From CADCTB01 sp963768975 (GTDB taxonomy: Bacteria; Actinomycetota; Acidimicrobiia; Acidimicrobiales; AC-14): DNA of 64,000 bases. The notes beneath the pieces were generated by a model. It made no database searches. It saw only the letters and a list, made by a program, of their open reading frames with translations, and was not told where the DNA came from. Location of the stretch: assembly GCA_963768975.1 (NCBI GenBank), contig CAVYKB010000008.1, forward strand, positions 124,001 to 188,000. The letters run 5' to 3'. Below, piece by piece: positions 57,301-64,000 of the stretch (positions are counted from its first letter, which is position 1; each line of letters begins with the position of its first letter). A program made the position numbers and the translations under genes.

Positions 57301-58664
57301 AAGCCCTCGTCGGGGCCGATGGGAAGGTCGACCGGGGGCGCGCCAGCCGGCTCCACCCGGTAGGCGCCGACGCGGCGGTGCAACGACTTCCACCGGTCGG
57401 GCTGCTTGGCGTCCTCCACGTCGAGCCGGTAGCCCCGGGTGACGTCCTCGGCGAAGAGGTCGGTGGGCTGGCCCGACGCATGGGTGCCTTCGTGCTGGGC
57501 CGACGTGCCGACCTGATCGACCACGGCACCGGCCCGGGCGTCGCGCGCCACCGTGAAGCCGCCGGTGCGAAGCGCCGGCAGCGAGGCGGCGTCGGTCACC
57601 ATCGAACGGGTCGTCTCGGCCAGGTGGGCGTTGAGGCGCAGGGCGTTGCCGGCGAAGTCGACGGTCTTCATGGCGCTGCCGTCCACGTCGACCTGGTTCA
57701 CGAGGAAGCGGCGGATGTTCTCCAGCCGCAGGGTGCCGTCGACGAGGTCGCCCTCCTTGTTCCTCGATGCGGGCAGGAACCGCCGCTTGTCGAGGGCGTA
57801 GTGCGTCCACGGCCGGGCCTCCTCTGCCGCCATCCACGGCTCGAAGGCACCCGGGCCGCGTACCTCGACCCGCAGCTTCCCCTCGGGCTGCATGCCCGCC
57901 TCCCGCTTGGCCACCAGGTCGACGGCCAGGCCGAGCCGGCGCAGCAGCTCGGGGTAGTCGCCCACGGTGGCCACCGCGCCGTGGAAGTCGATCTCCGGCG
58001 GCTTGGGCTCCGCCGGCGCCGCGTCGTCGCCGGCGGGATCCCGCGAGCCGGGCCGGTCGTAGAACCGGTAGGCCTCGGCGAAGGCAAGGAACCGGCGCTG
58101 GCTGGCCGAGATCTGGGTCCGGTCGAGGTAGCGCCCACCCTCGTGGCGCTGCATGAGGTCGTCGAGCATCTTGTAGTAGCGCTCGCGCCCGTGCCCGCCA
58201 AGCAGGCCGAGCTGCTTGGCCAGGCCGGCGACCGGCCCGGTGCTGAGCGGCGGGAACTGGTCGTGGAACCCCTCGGCCACCTCGGTGTAGAGGTCGGCGA
58301 CGGCCTTGGCCATCTCGCCCACCGGGAACGACAAAAAGCGCCGGTCCGACAGGTCGTTGAACTTGCCGTCTCGCACCCGGCAGGCGTCGAAGAGCAGGTG
58401 CCAGGTCGCGGACTCGGCGACCGGCGACGCAGGATCGGGCTCGGCGTCGAAGGTGCCCAGGCCGTCGACGGTCAGGGAGAACCGGATCCCGGCCAGAGCG
58501 GCCGGCCAGTCCTCGAAGGCGTCGAAGCCGGCGCCCGTGAGCGGCAGGTCGCCGGCGCCGTCGGTAAAGAGCCGCGGCGACACGAAGACCGTGAGCCGCA
58601 GCAGCCGGCCGTTGCGGTCGTGGCCGTTGGGCAGGGCGGTGAAGATGACGGATTCGGTGGCCAT
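54333..58664 (-). CDS. Giant protein of unknown function (1443 residues), second of a coupled pair
   Basis: I recognise no family. There is no signal peptide, membrane helix, P-loop or obvious catalytic motif. The sequence alternates short beta strands with Pro/Arg/Asp-rich loops. Notable blocks are EEDLYLHEALFGWDGWSLA near residue 480, an Ig/FN3-like strand pair LRFGREYRFRARAVDMAGNSV near 535, repeated Trp/Tyr-rich stretches (TWTWTTRRIPGLPP, YLDRPWWSSGDDELLGVVLEDQPW) and a beta-rich end (FPLRVAVGGGISLSEAPGHTVTVVGHKP). The ATG at 58664 overlaps the upstream stop as TGATG. The two proteins probably form one complex; a large secreted or particle-like structure is possible, but nothing proves it. 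Confidence 0.75.
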   Translation of the reverse strand: MATESVIFTALPNGHDRNGRLLRLTVFVSPRLFTDGAGDLPLTGAGFDAFEDWPAALAGIRFSLTVDGLGTFDAEPDPASPVAESATWHLLFDACRVRDGKFNDLSDRRFLSFPVGEMAKAVADLYTEVAEGFHDQFPPLSTGPVAGLAKQLGLLGGHGRERYYKMLDDLMQRHEGGRYLDRTQISASQRRFLAFAEAYRFYDRPGSRDPAGDDAAPAEPKPPEIDFHGAVATVGDYPELLRRLGLAVDLVAKREAGMQPEGKLRVEVRGPGAFEPWMAAEEARPWTHYALDKRRFLPASRNKEGDLVDGTLRLENIRRFLVNQVDVDGSAMKTVDFAGNALRLNAHLAETTRSMVTDAASLPALRTGGFTVARDARAGAVVDQVGTSAQHEGTHASGQPTDLFAEDVTRGYRLDVEDAKQPDRWKSLHRRVGAYRVEPAGAPPVDLPIGPDEGFAKGASSSSVPGHEEDLYLHEALFGWDGWSLAAKRPGLAITNTGAGAIEPKNPTDVPLYTSFEAQPGTLPRLRFGREYRFRARAVDMAGNSVPESGIDPQHVTPTHLFRRFDPVPSPVVIPRRQFTEGESLLRMVIRSTLGVLPPAYVALPRITALAYLEANERHISPPLSSQQLAEWHSRFDAAFGASAPQAAIDSQFDIAARESGSYLDPGAGTFVVNTSPGTTPTDLTDPARRKGDPLQPGEYVCHDTDDLALPYLPDPLSLGASFTTLPGDATTRLRKWQGGADWFDRRPFRLRIEDGAGAPVYDSAQRRLTVFLPQAEMVTVQLSSFVDPADLELLAVWMMERPAARTAQQADAEAGRHWMLTPWQLLTLVHAVEKPLAPPVIHVPAAGVPGSGVRRTVGETFAVLSGTIANHAKSTGRLDVEAHWKEPIDDLAQDAPSELDGLAHVGDFLLIATEDNCRIGRDDAATGVPVHRLRHEFRDTKHRWVNYRATATTRFREYFPPEITNDRALVTHDGPEVRLDVPSSRRPEPPEVLYVVPTWTWTTRRIPGLPPRPGARPGPGSTIRTRSGGGLRVYLDRPWWSSGDDELLGVVLEDQPWITYPVDVAAGIKAPSLSRAMADDLAEEILGAGLVKPAGPAGARPAERLLEGLRKVKDPDLPDARRGIARADTPHARALANHLLALHDVPVAEAGVALDLSLAFTPAQLAVLDKAVAAFLAPRGDPQQYVTHWGLDPIWGSPPVDRGPYVHQFPLRVAVGGGISLSEAPGHTVTVVGHKPAFDPLRKLWYCDIQANAGRSYFPFVRLALARYQPHSIPGQHLSKVVVPEWAQLVAPRTAAVTKVSSSFASVSVRGPAGYTENAEDLVTFLGGIDQLVSLSRFAVAQVERLPANASTDLAWAAVGDEVRLNLSAQNGLRDIVYTGRVPLPAKEQGQQLRLAVREYEIFLTDESEADDHLIRPPRGVEDLVRVRPVKYRLVYADELAL

Positions 58665-61600
58665 CAGTCGTCCGCAAAGGCGAGGCAGTAGGCGTCCCAC
58701 GGCCGAGGTTCGCCCGGTGGCGCCCCCATCACTTCGGCGAACGTCGGGTCGCCGTTGGCGCCGGCGAACTTCTTCTCACATGAGACCTGCACCGAGAACG
58801 ACAGGAAGAAGATCTCGATCTCGATGGTCAGCGTGGCCCGGCCGACGGCCTTGCCGGTCGAGGTCTCGTACGTCAGCTCCAGGTAGAGCTCGATGGATGC
58901 GGAGATGAGGCCGAGCACGTCGACCTCACCCCGCAGGCGGAAGTAGCCGGTGAGCTGGGCCTTGGTCTGGCCGGCGGTCGTCTCGAGCCGGAAGTAGACG
59001 CCGGCCATGATCGAGACGCCGCCGCTGGCCACGCCGAGGTTGATCGAGATGGCGGCGCCGAACTCGAATGACGCCTCCAGCACCCGCACCCCGCCCGGTG
59101 TGATGGTGATCCCGAAGAACCCGCCGCCGGCGAACAGGGCGACCTGGAGGCGGAAGGGGTTCTCCCGGGTGGAGAAGTTGAACGCCGTCTCGATCGACTC
59201 GTCGACGAACGGCACCCGGAGGTTGGCGCCCACGGCGATGTTGGTGAGGGCGAACACCCCGACGGCCAGGTCGGGGATGGCCAGGTCGAAGCCGGCGTTG
59301 ATGCCCTCGGCCGTCACGTCGAGGTAGGGCGGGTCGCTGAACCCGTCGAAGGGGATGATGTCCTTCAGGGTGTTGACGAAGGACAGCGGTCCCTCGAAGA
59401 CAATGCCGTTTGGCTCCTCGAACTCCACGTTCACGTCCGGCTTCTTGCCGGTGGCGAGCAGGAACTCGATGGTCTTGAAGTGCAGGCTGATGAAGTTGAC
59501 CGGCGCGATCAGGTTCAGGGCGAAGGGTGAGATCGAGCAGGAGACCAGGGCGCTGGGTTGCTTGCCGGGGGTGGTCGGCGCCTGGACCTCCACCGCGAGG
59601 GTGATGCGGCCCTGGCCGACGGGGGCGAAGATGGCGCCGCTGCCGGCGCTGGGCCAGGGGTCGATCTCCGTCGACCAGTCCAGCCGGGCGGTGATGACCT
59701 CGGGCAGTTTCAGGCCCCGGGCGAAGGCGATGAGCGCCTGGCCGGCGGCGGTGATTGCGGCTGCGTTCTCGAGCTGGTCCTTCACCCGGTTGGCCACGCC
59801 GGCCAACTGCTGACGCTGGGTCTGGGGCAGGGCGCTGGCCCCTTCGACGGCGGCGATGAACGGGTCGAGGTCACCGGCGATGGCGGTGAGGCCGGCGGCC
59901 AGGTCGGGAGGATTGTCGGGGTCCGACAGCAGGGCGCCGAGGTCGGCGAGGAGAGCATCGACGTCGTTCTTCAGCTGGGTGGCGGCGCCGCCGAGCTGGG
60001 CCGCCTGGGCCTCGGCCGCGTTCCGCACCCGCTCCAGGTTCTGCTTGAGGGTGGTGGCGACGTCGAGCGTTTGGGCCACGAAGGTGGGGACCCGGTCGGG
60101 GGTGAAGCCCAGGGCGCCGAAGAGGTCCTTGAGGGGGATGAGCCCGAAGAGCTTGGCGCTGATCCCGTCGAAGAACTCGCCCACTGAGAAGGCGTTGGGG
60201 TTGTCGATGGCCTTGTCGAGGTCGCCGCCGACCGGGCCGGTAAGGCGGGACAGCCCCTTCACGTTGAGGCCCGGCGTGGCGAAGCCGCCGGAGCGGTCGC
60301 CCTGGCCGGCGAAGCCGAACGCCGGCGTGTCGAGGGCCTTGGCGAAGATCTCGGCCGCATTGCCGGCGAAGCCCCGCTCGGCGAACTGCTTGGGGTAGGC
60401 GAGCCGGGTGGGGGTGGCCGCGCCGGCCAGCGCGCTCATCGCCGGCACGACGGCCTTGTACTCGTGCAGCACCGGCTCGAAGCGGGGTTCGTCCTGGGGG
60501 CGGCTCTCCAGGAACGGGGCGGTGGCGACCTGGAACGTCATGGAGGCGGTGGCCAGCGCGGTGTCGTCGGCGTCCTTGCTCTCGGCGTAGGCCACCCGCT
60601 GGCCCCGGAGGTCGAACTCCCGGTCGACTGCGTTGTCGGTGTTGTAGGCGGCGAGGGCGTCGTCGAGGATCGTGCCCGTCGGGTCGTTGTGGTCGCGTTC
60701 CATGAACACGAGCGGGGCGGCGAACTCGACCACGTTGCCCTCGAGGTCGACGGCCACCAGCTTGAAGTCGAACCGGCTGCCGGCGACCGACGGCTGGAAC
60801 ACCAGCCCGCCATATCCGACGAGGTTGGTTGGCGGGTCCAGCGGCGGGGTGACGGAGGTGAGGATGCGCACCGTGCCGAGCGGCATCACCATGTCGAGCC
60901 GGCGGCCGTCGGGCAGCGCGCGCGAATCGGCGCGGAACTTCTTCTCCGGCTCCCGCACGATGAGGAACATCCGCTGGAACAGGTACGCGGCCTCGCCGCC
61001 CAGGCCGGGCTTGATCTTGCGCTCGGTGACCTTGACCAGCGATGCCCGGTGGCCGAAGGGCATGAGGAAGCCGGCGTAGACGACCTTGACCTCGTGGTCG
61101 CGGCCCAGGGCGGCCCGGTGCTTCCACTCCTCGATGGTGAGGCCGCCGTCGGGGAGGGTCGGGAACTGCACCCGGCTGTCGAGCCAACCGCCCAGGGCGG
61201 TGAGCATGAGCCGGTTGGTGGGGACGGCCTCGGGCGGCCAGTCCTGGGTGCGGTTGCGCACGAGGTGGAAGTTGGCCGTCTCGTGGACGAGCATCATCCG
61301 GTCGCGGCTGTTGAGCGACATGCGTACCCGGGGCCGGTCGTCGGAGCCGTCGGCGTCGGGGAAGCTGGTGGCGTCGGGCGGCGACTCGAAGCCGTGGGGC
61401 GGGCTGGTCAGGCCCTCGTAGTCGCGGGCCCAGATGGCCCGGACGGTGCGCAGGTCCTTGCGCCGCTCGTCGACGACGGGGTTGCCCTTCCCGTCGGTGC
61501 CCCGCACGCCCAACCGGGTGTGCCACAGCTCGAACCGGCCCTCGTGCTCGACCGCCACCGGGCTGTGGGCGAAGGCGCCCTTGTCGTTGGGCGAGATGAC

Positions 61601-62530
61601 CAGCCGCCAGGGCAGCTCCAGCGCCGTGTGCGTGTCTGCCGGCGGGTGGTCGGGGAGTGGCGGCTTGAGGCGGGGGCGCTCGATGATGTCCAGGTCGATC
61701 TTGCCGACGATGCCGAGGCGGCTTCCCAGCGACGCACCCTCCAGGGCGCCGACCGCAGCCTCGGTGCCGAAGCGGTACTCGACGTTGGCGGCGGCGGCGC
61801 GCAGCCGGCCGGCGGCGATCAGCTCGCCGCTGACGCGGGTCGGCCCGTCGCCGACCTCGACGCGGCCCCGTCCAACTCGCACCGGCCCGTTGGCCGCTCG
61901 CAGCACGGTGCCCAGCTCGACGAGGTCGCTGACCCACACGTCGCCGAACTTCCCGAAGCGCCGGGGCGCCGGCGGCAGGGCCTGGGGCGCCACGCTCAGG
62001 TCGAGCTGGGAGATGGCGGCCAGGAGGCCCTCGGTCGTGTACGGGATGGCCTGGTCGGTGACCCGCAGCACCACGCGGCTGGAGCCGGCGATGGAGGAGA
62101 AGACCGGCGGCGCCGGCGGCGGGTCGGGGATGCTCACCGTGGCGCCGGCATCGGGATCCTCCGGTGGCGCCGTCCCGGCGGGGAGCCCGCCCGGCGGCGG
62201 AGGGTCCGTGACGGGGTAGTTGGCCGCCACCTCGAACAGTGCCCGCTCGGTGATGTGCTGGGGCTTGCAGTCGACGATGAAGAACGCCGGCCGGTCGGCG
62301 TTGGCCCGCACCACCGTGGGCGGCCCGATCCTCGACCTGGCCAGTCGCAAGTTCTGAAACGAGAACGTGAGGTGGACGAGGTCGTCGGGGCGGACGACGT
62401 CCACGGGCTGGAGTGCCATGGTCGGCCTGAGCAGATCGTCGATTGGACGCCGCACGACCACCATCCGCCGGGTGGGCACCTCGAAGGCGGGGACGGTCAC
62501 CCGGATGGGCTGCGGATTACGCCTGGCCAT
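58664..62530 (-). CDS. Giant protein of unknown function (1288 residues), first of a coupled pair
   Basis: I recognise no family. The N-terminal half is Pro-rich and strand-rich. It contains RFDFKLVAVDLEGNVVEF near residue 660, similar to the AVDMAGN strand of its partner. Residues about 860-980 form a helical, probably coiled-coil region (TLKQNLERVRNAAEAQAAQLGG). The last 200 residues alternate hydrophobic strands with Gly/Phe (LFAGGGFFGITITPGGVRVL, FEFGAAISINLGVASGG, LTIEIEIFFLSFSVQVS), like a beta-barrel or lipid-binding sheet. There is no signal peptide. The ATG at 62530 is chosen; the frame is open to 62575. A 217-bp gap with no feature I can name separates it from the divergent VapB-like gene. 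Confidence 0.75.
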   Translation of the reverse strand: MARRNPQPIRVTVPAFEVPTRRMVVVRRPIDDLLRPTMALQPVDVVRPDDLVHLTFSFQNLRLARSRIGPPTVVRANADRPAFFIVDCKPQHITERALFEVAANYPVTDPPPPGGLPAGTAPPEDPDAGATVSIPDPPPAPPVFSSIAGSSRVVLRVTDQAIPYTTEGLLAAISQLDLSVAPQALPPAPRRFGKFGDVWVSDLVELGTVLRAANGPVRVGRGRVEVGDGPTRVSGELIAAGRLRAAAANVEYRFGTEAAVGALEGASLGSRLGIVGKIDLDIIERPRLKPPLPDHPPADTHTALELPWRLVISPNDKGAFAHSPVAVEHEGRFELWHTRLGVRGTDGKGNPVVDERRKDLRTVRAIWARDYEGLTSPPHGFESPPDATSFPDADGSDDRPRVRMSLNSRDRMMLVHETANFHLVRNRTQDWPPEAVPTNRLMLTALGGWLDSRVQFPTLPDGGLTIEEWKHRAALGRDHEVKVVYAGFLMPFGHRASLVKVTERKIKPGLGGEAAYLFQRMFLIVREPEKKFRADSRALPDGRRLDMVMPLGTVRILTSVTPPLDPPTNLVGYGGLVFQPSVAGSRFDFKLVAVDLEGNVVEFAAPLVFMERDHNDPTGTILDDALAAYNTDNAVDREFDLRGQRVAYAESKDADDTALATASMTFQVATAPFLESRPQDEPRFEPVLHEYKAVVPAMSALAGAATPTRLAYPKQFAERGFAGNAAEIFAKALDTPAFGFAGQGDRSGGFATPGLNVKGLSRLTGPVGGDLDKAIDNPNAFSVGEFFDGISAKLFGLIPLKDLFGALGFTPDRVPTFVAQTLDVATTLKQNLERVRNAAEAQAAQLGGAATQLKNDVDALLADLGALLSDPDNPPDLAAGLTAIAGDLDPFIAAVEGASALPQTQRQQLAGVANRVKDQLENAAAITAAGQALIAFARGLKLPEVITARLDWSTEIDPWPSAGSGAIFAPVGQGRITLAVEVQAPTTPGKQPSALVSCSISPFALNLIAPVNFISLHFKTIEFLLATGKKPDVNVEFEEPNGIVFEGPLSFVNTLKDIIPFDGFSDPPYLDVTAEGINAGFDLAIPDLAVGVFALTNIAVGANLRVPFVDESIETAFNFSTRENPFRLQVALFAGGGFFGITITPGGVRVLEASFEFGAAISINLGVASGGVSIMAGVYFRLETTAGQTKAQLTGYFRLRGEVDVLGLISASIELYLELTYETSTGKAVGRATLTIEIEIFFLSFSVQVSCEKKFAGANGDPTFAEVMGAPPGEPRPWDAYCLAFADD

Positions 62531-62747
62531 GGCCGCCCCTCTCGCCCGGCCCCGCGCGGCGCCGGCGAACCGCACAATAAATCGCTAGCCGGCCGACTGC
62601 ACGCCCCTGGTCGACCGGTCCTGCGCGTCGTCGTCCCGGCTCGTATCCCGCCCAGGCCGGAGAGCCCCCGGTCGACTACAGAACCCTGAGGGTCCGGCGT
62701 TTTTCCCCGGGCTGGGCGGCAGCGGGCGGAAGGTTTTACTAACTGGT

Positions 62748-62978
62748 ATGACTCACCGGGTCGGACCCAAGGGGCAGGTCGTCATCCCGAAGGAGCTGCG
62801 CGACGAGTTCGGGATCCAACCGGGTGACGAAGTCAGCTTCTGGCGCCATGGCGACCACGTGGCTGTCCGCCCGGCGAGCCAGCGCCAGCCACTTCGGGGC
62901 CGGTTCCGGGGCTCGTTCTTGGTTGACGATCTGGCTGGCGAGCGCGAAGCCGACCGCATCCGCGAGTCGGCCCGGTGA
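62748..62978 (+). CDS. AbrB/VapB-type antitoxin
   Basis: The 76-residue protein has a SpoVT/AbrB swapped-hairpin start (THRVGPKGQVVIPKELRDEFGIQPGDEVSFWRHGDHVAVRP) and a C-terminal tail (GSFLVDDLAGEREADRIRESAR) that would wrap the toxin. It binds DNA and neutralises the PIN protein encoded next, which starts within its stop (GTGA). A TACTAACTGGT directly before the ATG could be a -10 region for a short-leader transcript. Confidence 0.9.
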   Translation: MTHRVGPKGQVVIPKELRDEFGIQPGDEVSFWRHGDHVAVRPASQRQPLRGRFRGSFLVDDLAGEREADRIRESAR

Positions 62979-63367
62979 CGGTCGTCCTCGCCTCCTGGGC
63001 AGTCCTCCGCTACCTCGAGGACACAGAGCCCGCGGCGGAGTTGGTCGCCGATCTCCTCGGGGCCGAGCGACCGTTGATGTCGTGGATCAACCTCGGCGAA
63101 GTCCACTACGTCCTCCGGCGCTCGCAGGGAGAGGAAGCCGCCATCGAGACGGTACGTGACCTACGCGAGGTCATCGACGTCCGCCTGCCGGACGAGCACC
63201 TCGTGCTCGACGCCGCACGGATCAAGGCCGACTATCCCATGGCCTACGCCGGCGCCTTCGGAGCCGCTCTTTCCATCAAACAGGATGCGACTCTGTGGAC
63301 CGGCGATGCCGAACTCCTCGTGAAAGGTTCTCCCTGGTACTGGCGCGATCTCCGCACCTCCACCTGA
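62975..63367 (+). CDS. PIN-domain (VapC-like) toxin, possibly inactive
   Basis: The 130-residue protein follows the PIN outline: VVLASWAVLRYLEDTEPAAELVADLL, SWINLGEVHYVLRR (Glu), a central helical part, and YAGAFGAALSIKQDATLWTGDAEL (Asp residues). VapC ribonucleases begin V-L-D-x-S-A; here the strand reads VVLASWA, so the first metal-binding Asp appears to be missing. It may be a decayed toxin, or a nearby acid may substitute. Start GTG at 62975 is coupled to the antitoxin gene. Confidence 0.85.
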   Translation: MTVVLASWAVLRYLEDTEPAAELVADLLGAERPLMSWINLGEVHYVLRRSQGEEAAIETVRDLREVIDVRLPDEHLVLDAARIKADYPMAYAGAFGAALSIKQDATLWTGDAELLVKGSPWYWRDLRTST

Positions 63368-63517
63368 CCAGAAGTACGAACCCGGCGATCGCAGGGTTTG
63401 CTTCGCGAACCTATACGTGGCGCCCGATATGTGCCGGCGTCGTGCGGTCCGGCGAGCGCAACGTTCCAGGAAATTCGAAGGCGCCCGATCATCGAGCGGC
63501 CGTCTAGCCTGACGCAA

Positions 63518-64000
63518 ATGGACGACGCGGACATCGAGGAGGCGATGGGGGCAGTCTTCGCTCGGCACATGGACGCGGAGCTGGCCGGCGATCTGGACCT
63601 GACTCTGGCGACGATGACTGCCAACCCGCACCTCGTCAATGTCCCCACGATGGTGGGGGGAGCCGGACCTCAGGGCGTGCGCGATTTCTACGCCAACCGT
63701 CTGATCGGGCAGTTCTTCCCTCCGGACGTCGAGTTCGTCTCCGTGTCCCGCACCTGCGGCGCCGACCGTCTCGTCGATGAACTGGTGATCTCGTTCACCC
63801 ACACCACGAAGATCGACTGGATGCTTCCCGGCGTGGAGCCGACCGGCCGGCCTGTCTCCGTGGCCTTTGTGGTCATCGTCGGTGTGGAGGATGGCAAGAT
63901 CTCGTATGAGCACATCTACTGGGATCAGGCCACGGTGCTGGTCCAGATCGGGTTGCTCGACCCGGCCGGCCTGCCCGTCGCCGGCAGCGACGCGGCCGCG
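63518..64000 (+). CDS. NTF2/SnoaL-like protein, 3' end outside the window
   Basis: The frame from the ATG at 63518 stays open to the window end, giving 161 residues so far. It has the NTF2-like pattern: helical start (IEEAMGAVFARHMDAELAGDLDLTLATMT), VNVPTMVGGAGPQGVRDFYANRL, and strands DELVISFTHTTKIDWMLPGVEPTGRPVSVAFVVIVGVEDGKISYEHIYWDQATVLVQIGLL (read in pieces). Such proteins include SnoaL-type cyclases and isomerases, and binding proteins. Upstream, 63368-63517 holds no gene that I can support. Confidence 0.82.
   Translation, partial: MDDADIEEAMGAVFARHMDAELAGDLDLTLATMTANPHLVNVPTMVGGAGPQGVRDFYANRLIGQFFPPDVEFVSVSRTCGADRLVDELVISFTHTTKIDWMLPGVEPTGRPVSVAFVVIVGVEDGKISYEHIYWDQATVLVQIGLLDPAGLPVAGSDAAA

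Noticed and set aside
62531..62747. Possible gene in the gap between the giant proteins and the antitoxin
   Set aside because: No frame with a start, ribosome site and sensible protein was found. Only a possible antitoxin promoter can be named.

Overview
The window is very GC-rich, densely packed, and full of overlapping start/stop codons (ATGA, GTGA, TGATG). Together with a LexA-type SOS box of the form cGAAC-N4-GTTCg, a DUF222/HNH endonuclease, two SARP-type regulators, a complete-looking classical menaquinone pathway, LCP and PknB-like proteins and a TIGR04338-like metallohydrolase, this points to an actinobacterium. An acidimicrobial lineage or a relative is my guess and is unproven. I see no rRNA, tRNA, CRISPR array, insertion sequence or prophage, and no gene-free stretch above 300 bases.

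Layout. 1-6458: signalling. The 3' end of a hybrid histidine kinase faces a tightly overlapped leftward operon (Hpt/REC/degenerate-GGDEF/REC protein, HEAT-repeat membrane protein, processive family-2 glycosyltransferase). 6503-9723: a PknB-like kinase, a run of hairpin repeats, an unknown gene and a pirin. 9720-14290: a branched-chain-amino-acid-type ABC system in which both ATPases are fused and both permeases are fused, divergent from its binding protein across an 18-bp perfect inverted repeat. 14287-19352: a small MerR/BldC-like regulator, a frameshifted Clp-N protein, a carbonic anhydrase remnant, a TPR protein, a DUF4239-like membrane protein and a YceI protein. 19402-23888: a GGDEF-EAL protein, a Nfu-N domain protein, SirB1-like, TfoX-like and luciferase-like proteins. 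23881-30203: two divergent giant SARP-AAA regulators. 30223-33862: a small secreted protein made of identical 10-residue repeats and a large secreted beta-propeller protein.

33995-40002 is a [NiFe]-hydrogenase locus. It has a regulator with a degenerate KaiC/RecA domain, an XRE helix-turn-helix and a cupin, then the hydrogenase large subunit, then a maturation protease fused to a SpoIIE-type phosphatase, then a two-component pair. No small subunit is present. 40032-41569 holds a lipoprotein and an LCP protein.

41557-54170 carries the menaquinone genes menE, menB, menA, menC, menH, menD, menF and menG (ubiE), scattered over both strands and interleaved with a DUF222 endonuclease, rsgA, an O-methyltransferase, a cupin and a metallohydrolase. 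A MerR-family regulator heads the menG-menF operon. The 14-bp palindrome in its promoter recurs twice in front of menB, which suggests an autoregulated men regulon.

54333-62530 encodes two enormous, translationally coupled proteins (1443 and 1288 residues) that I cannot assign to any family. They are followed by a VapBC-like pair whose toxin seems to lack its first catalytic aspartate, and by the start of an NTF2-like gene.
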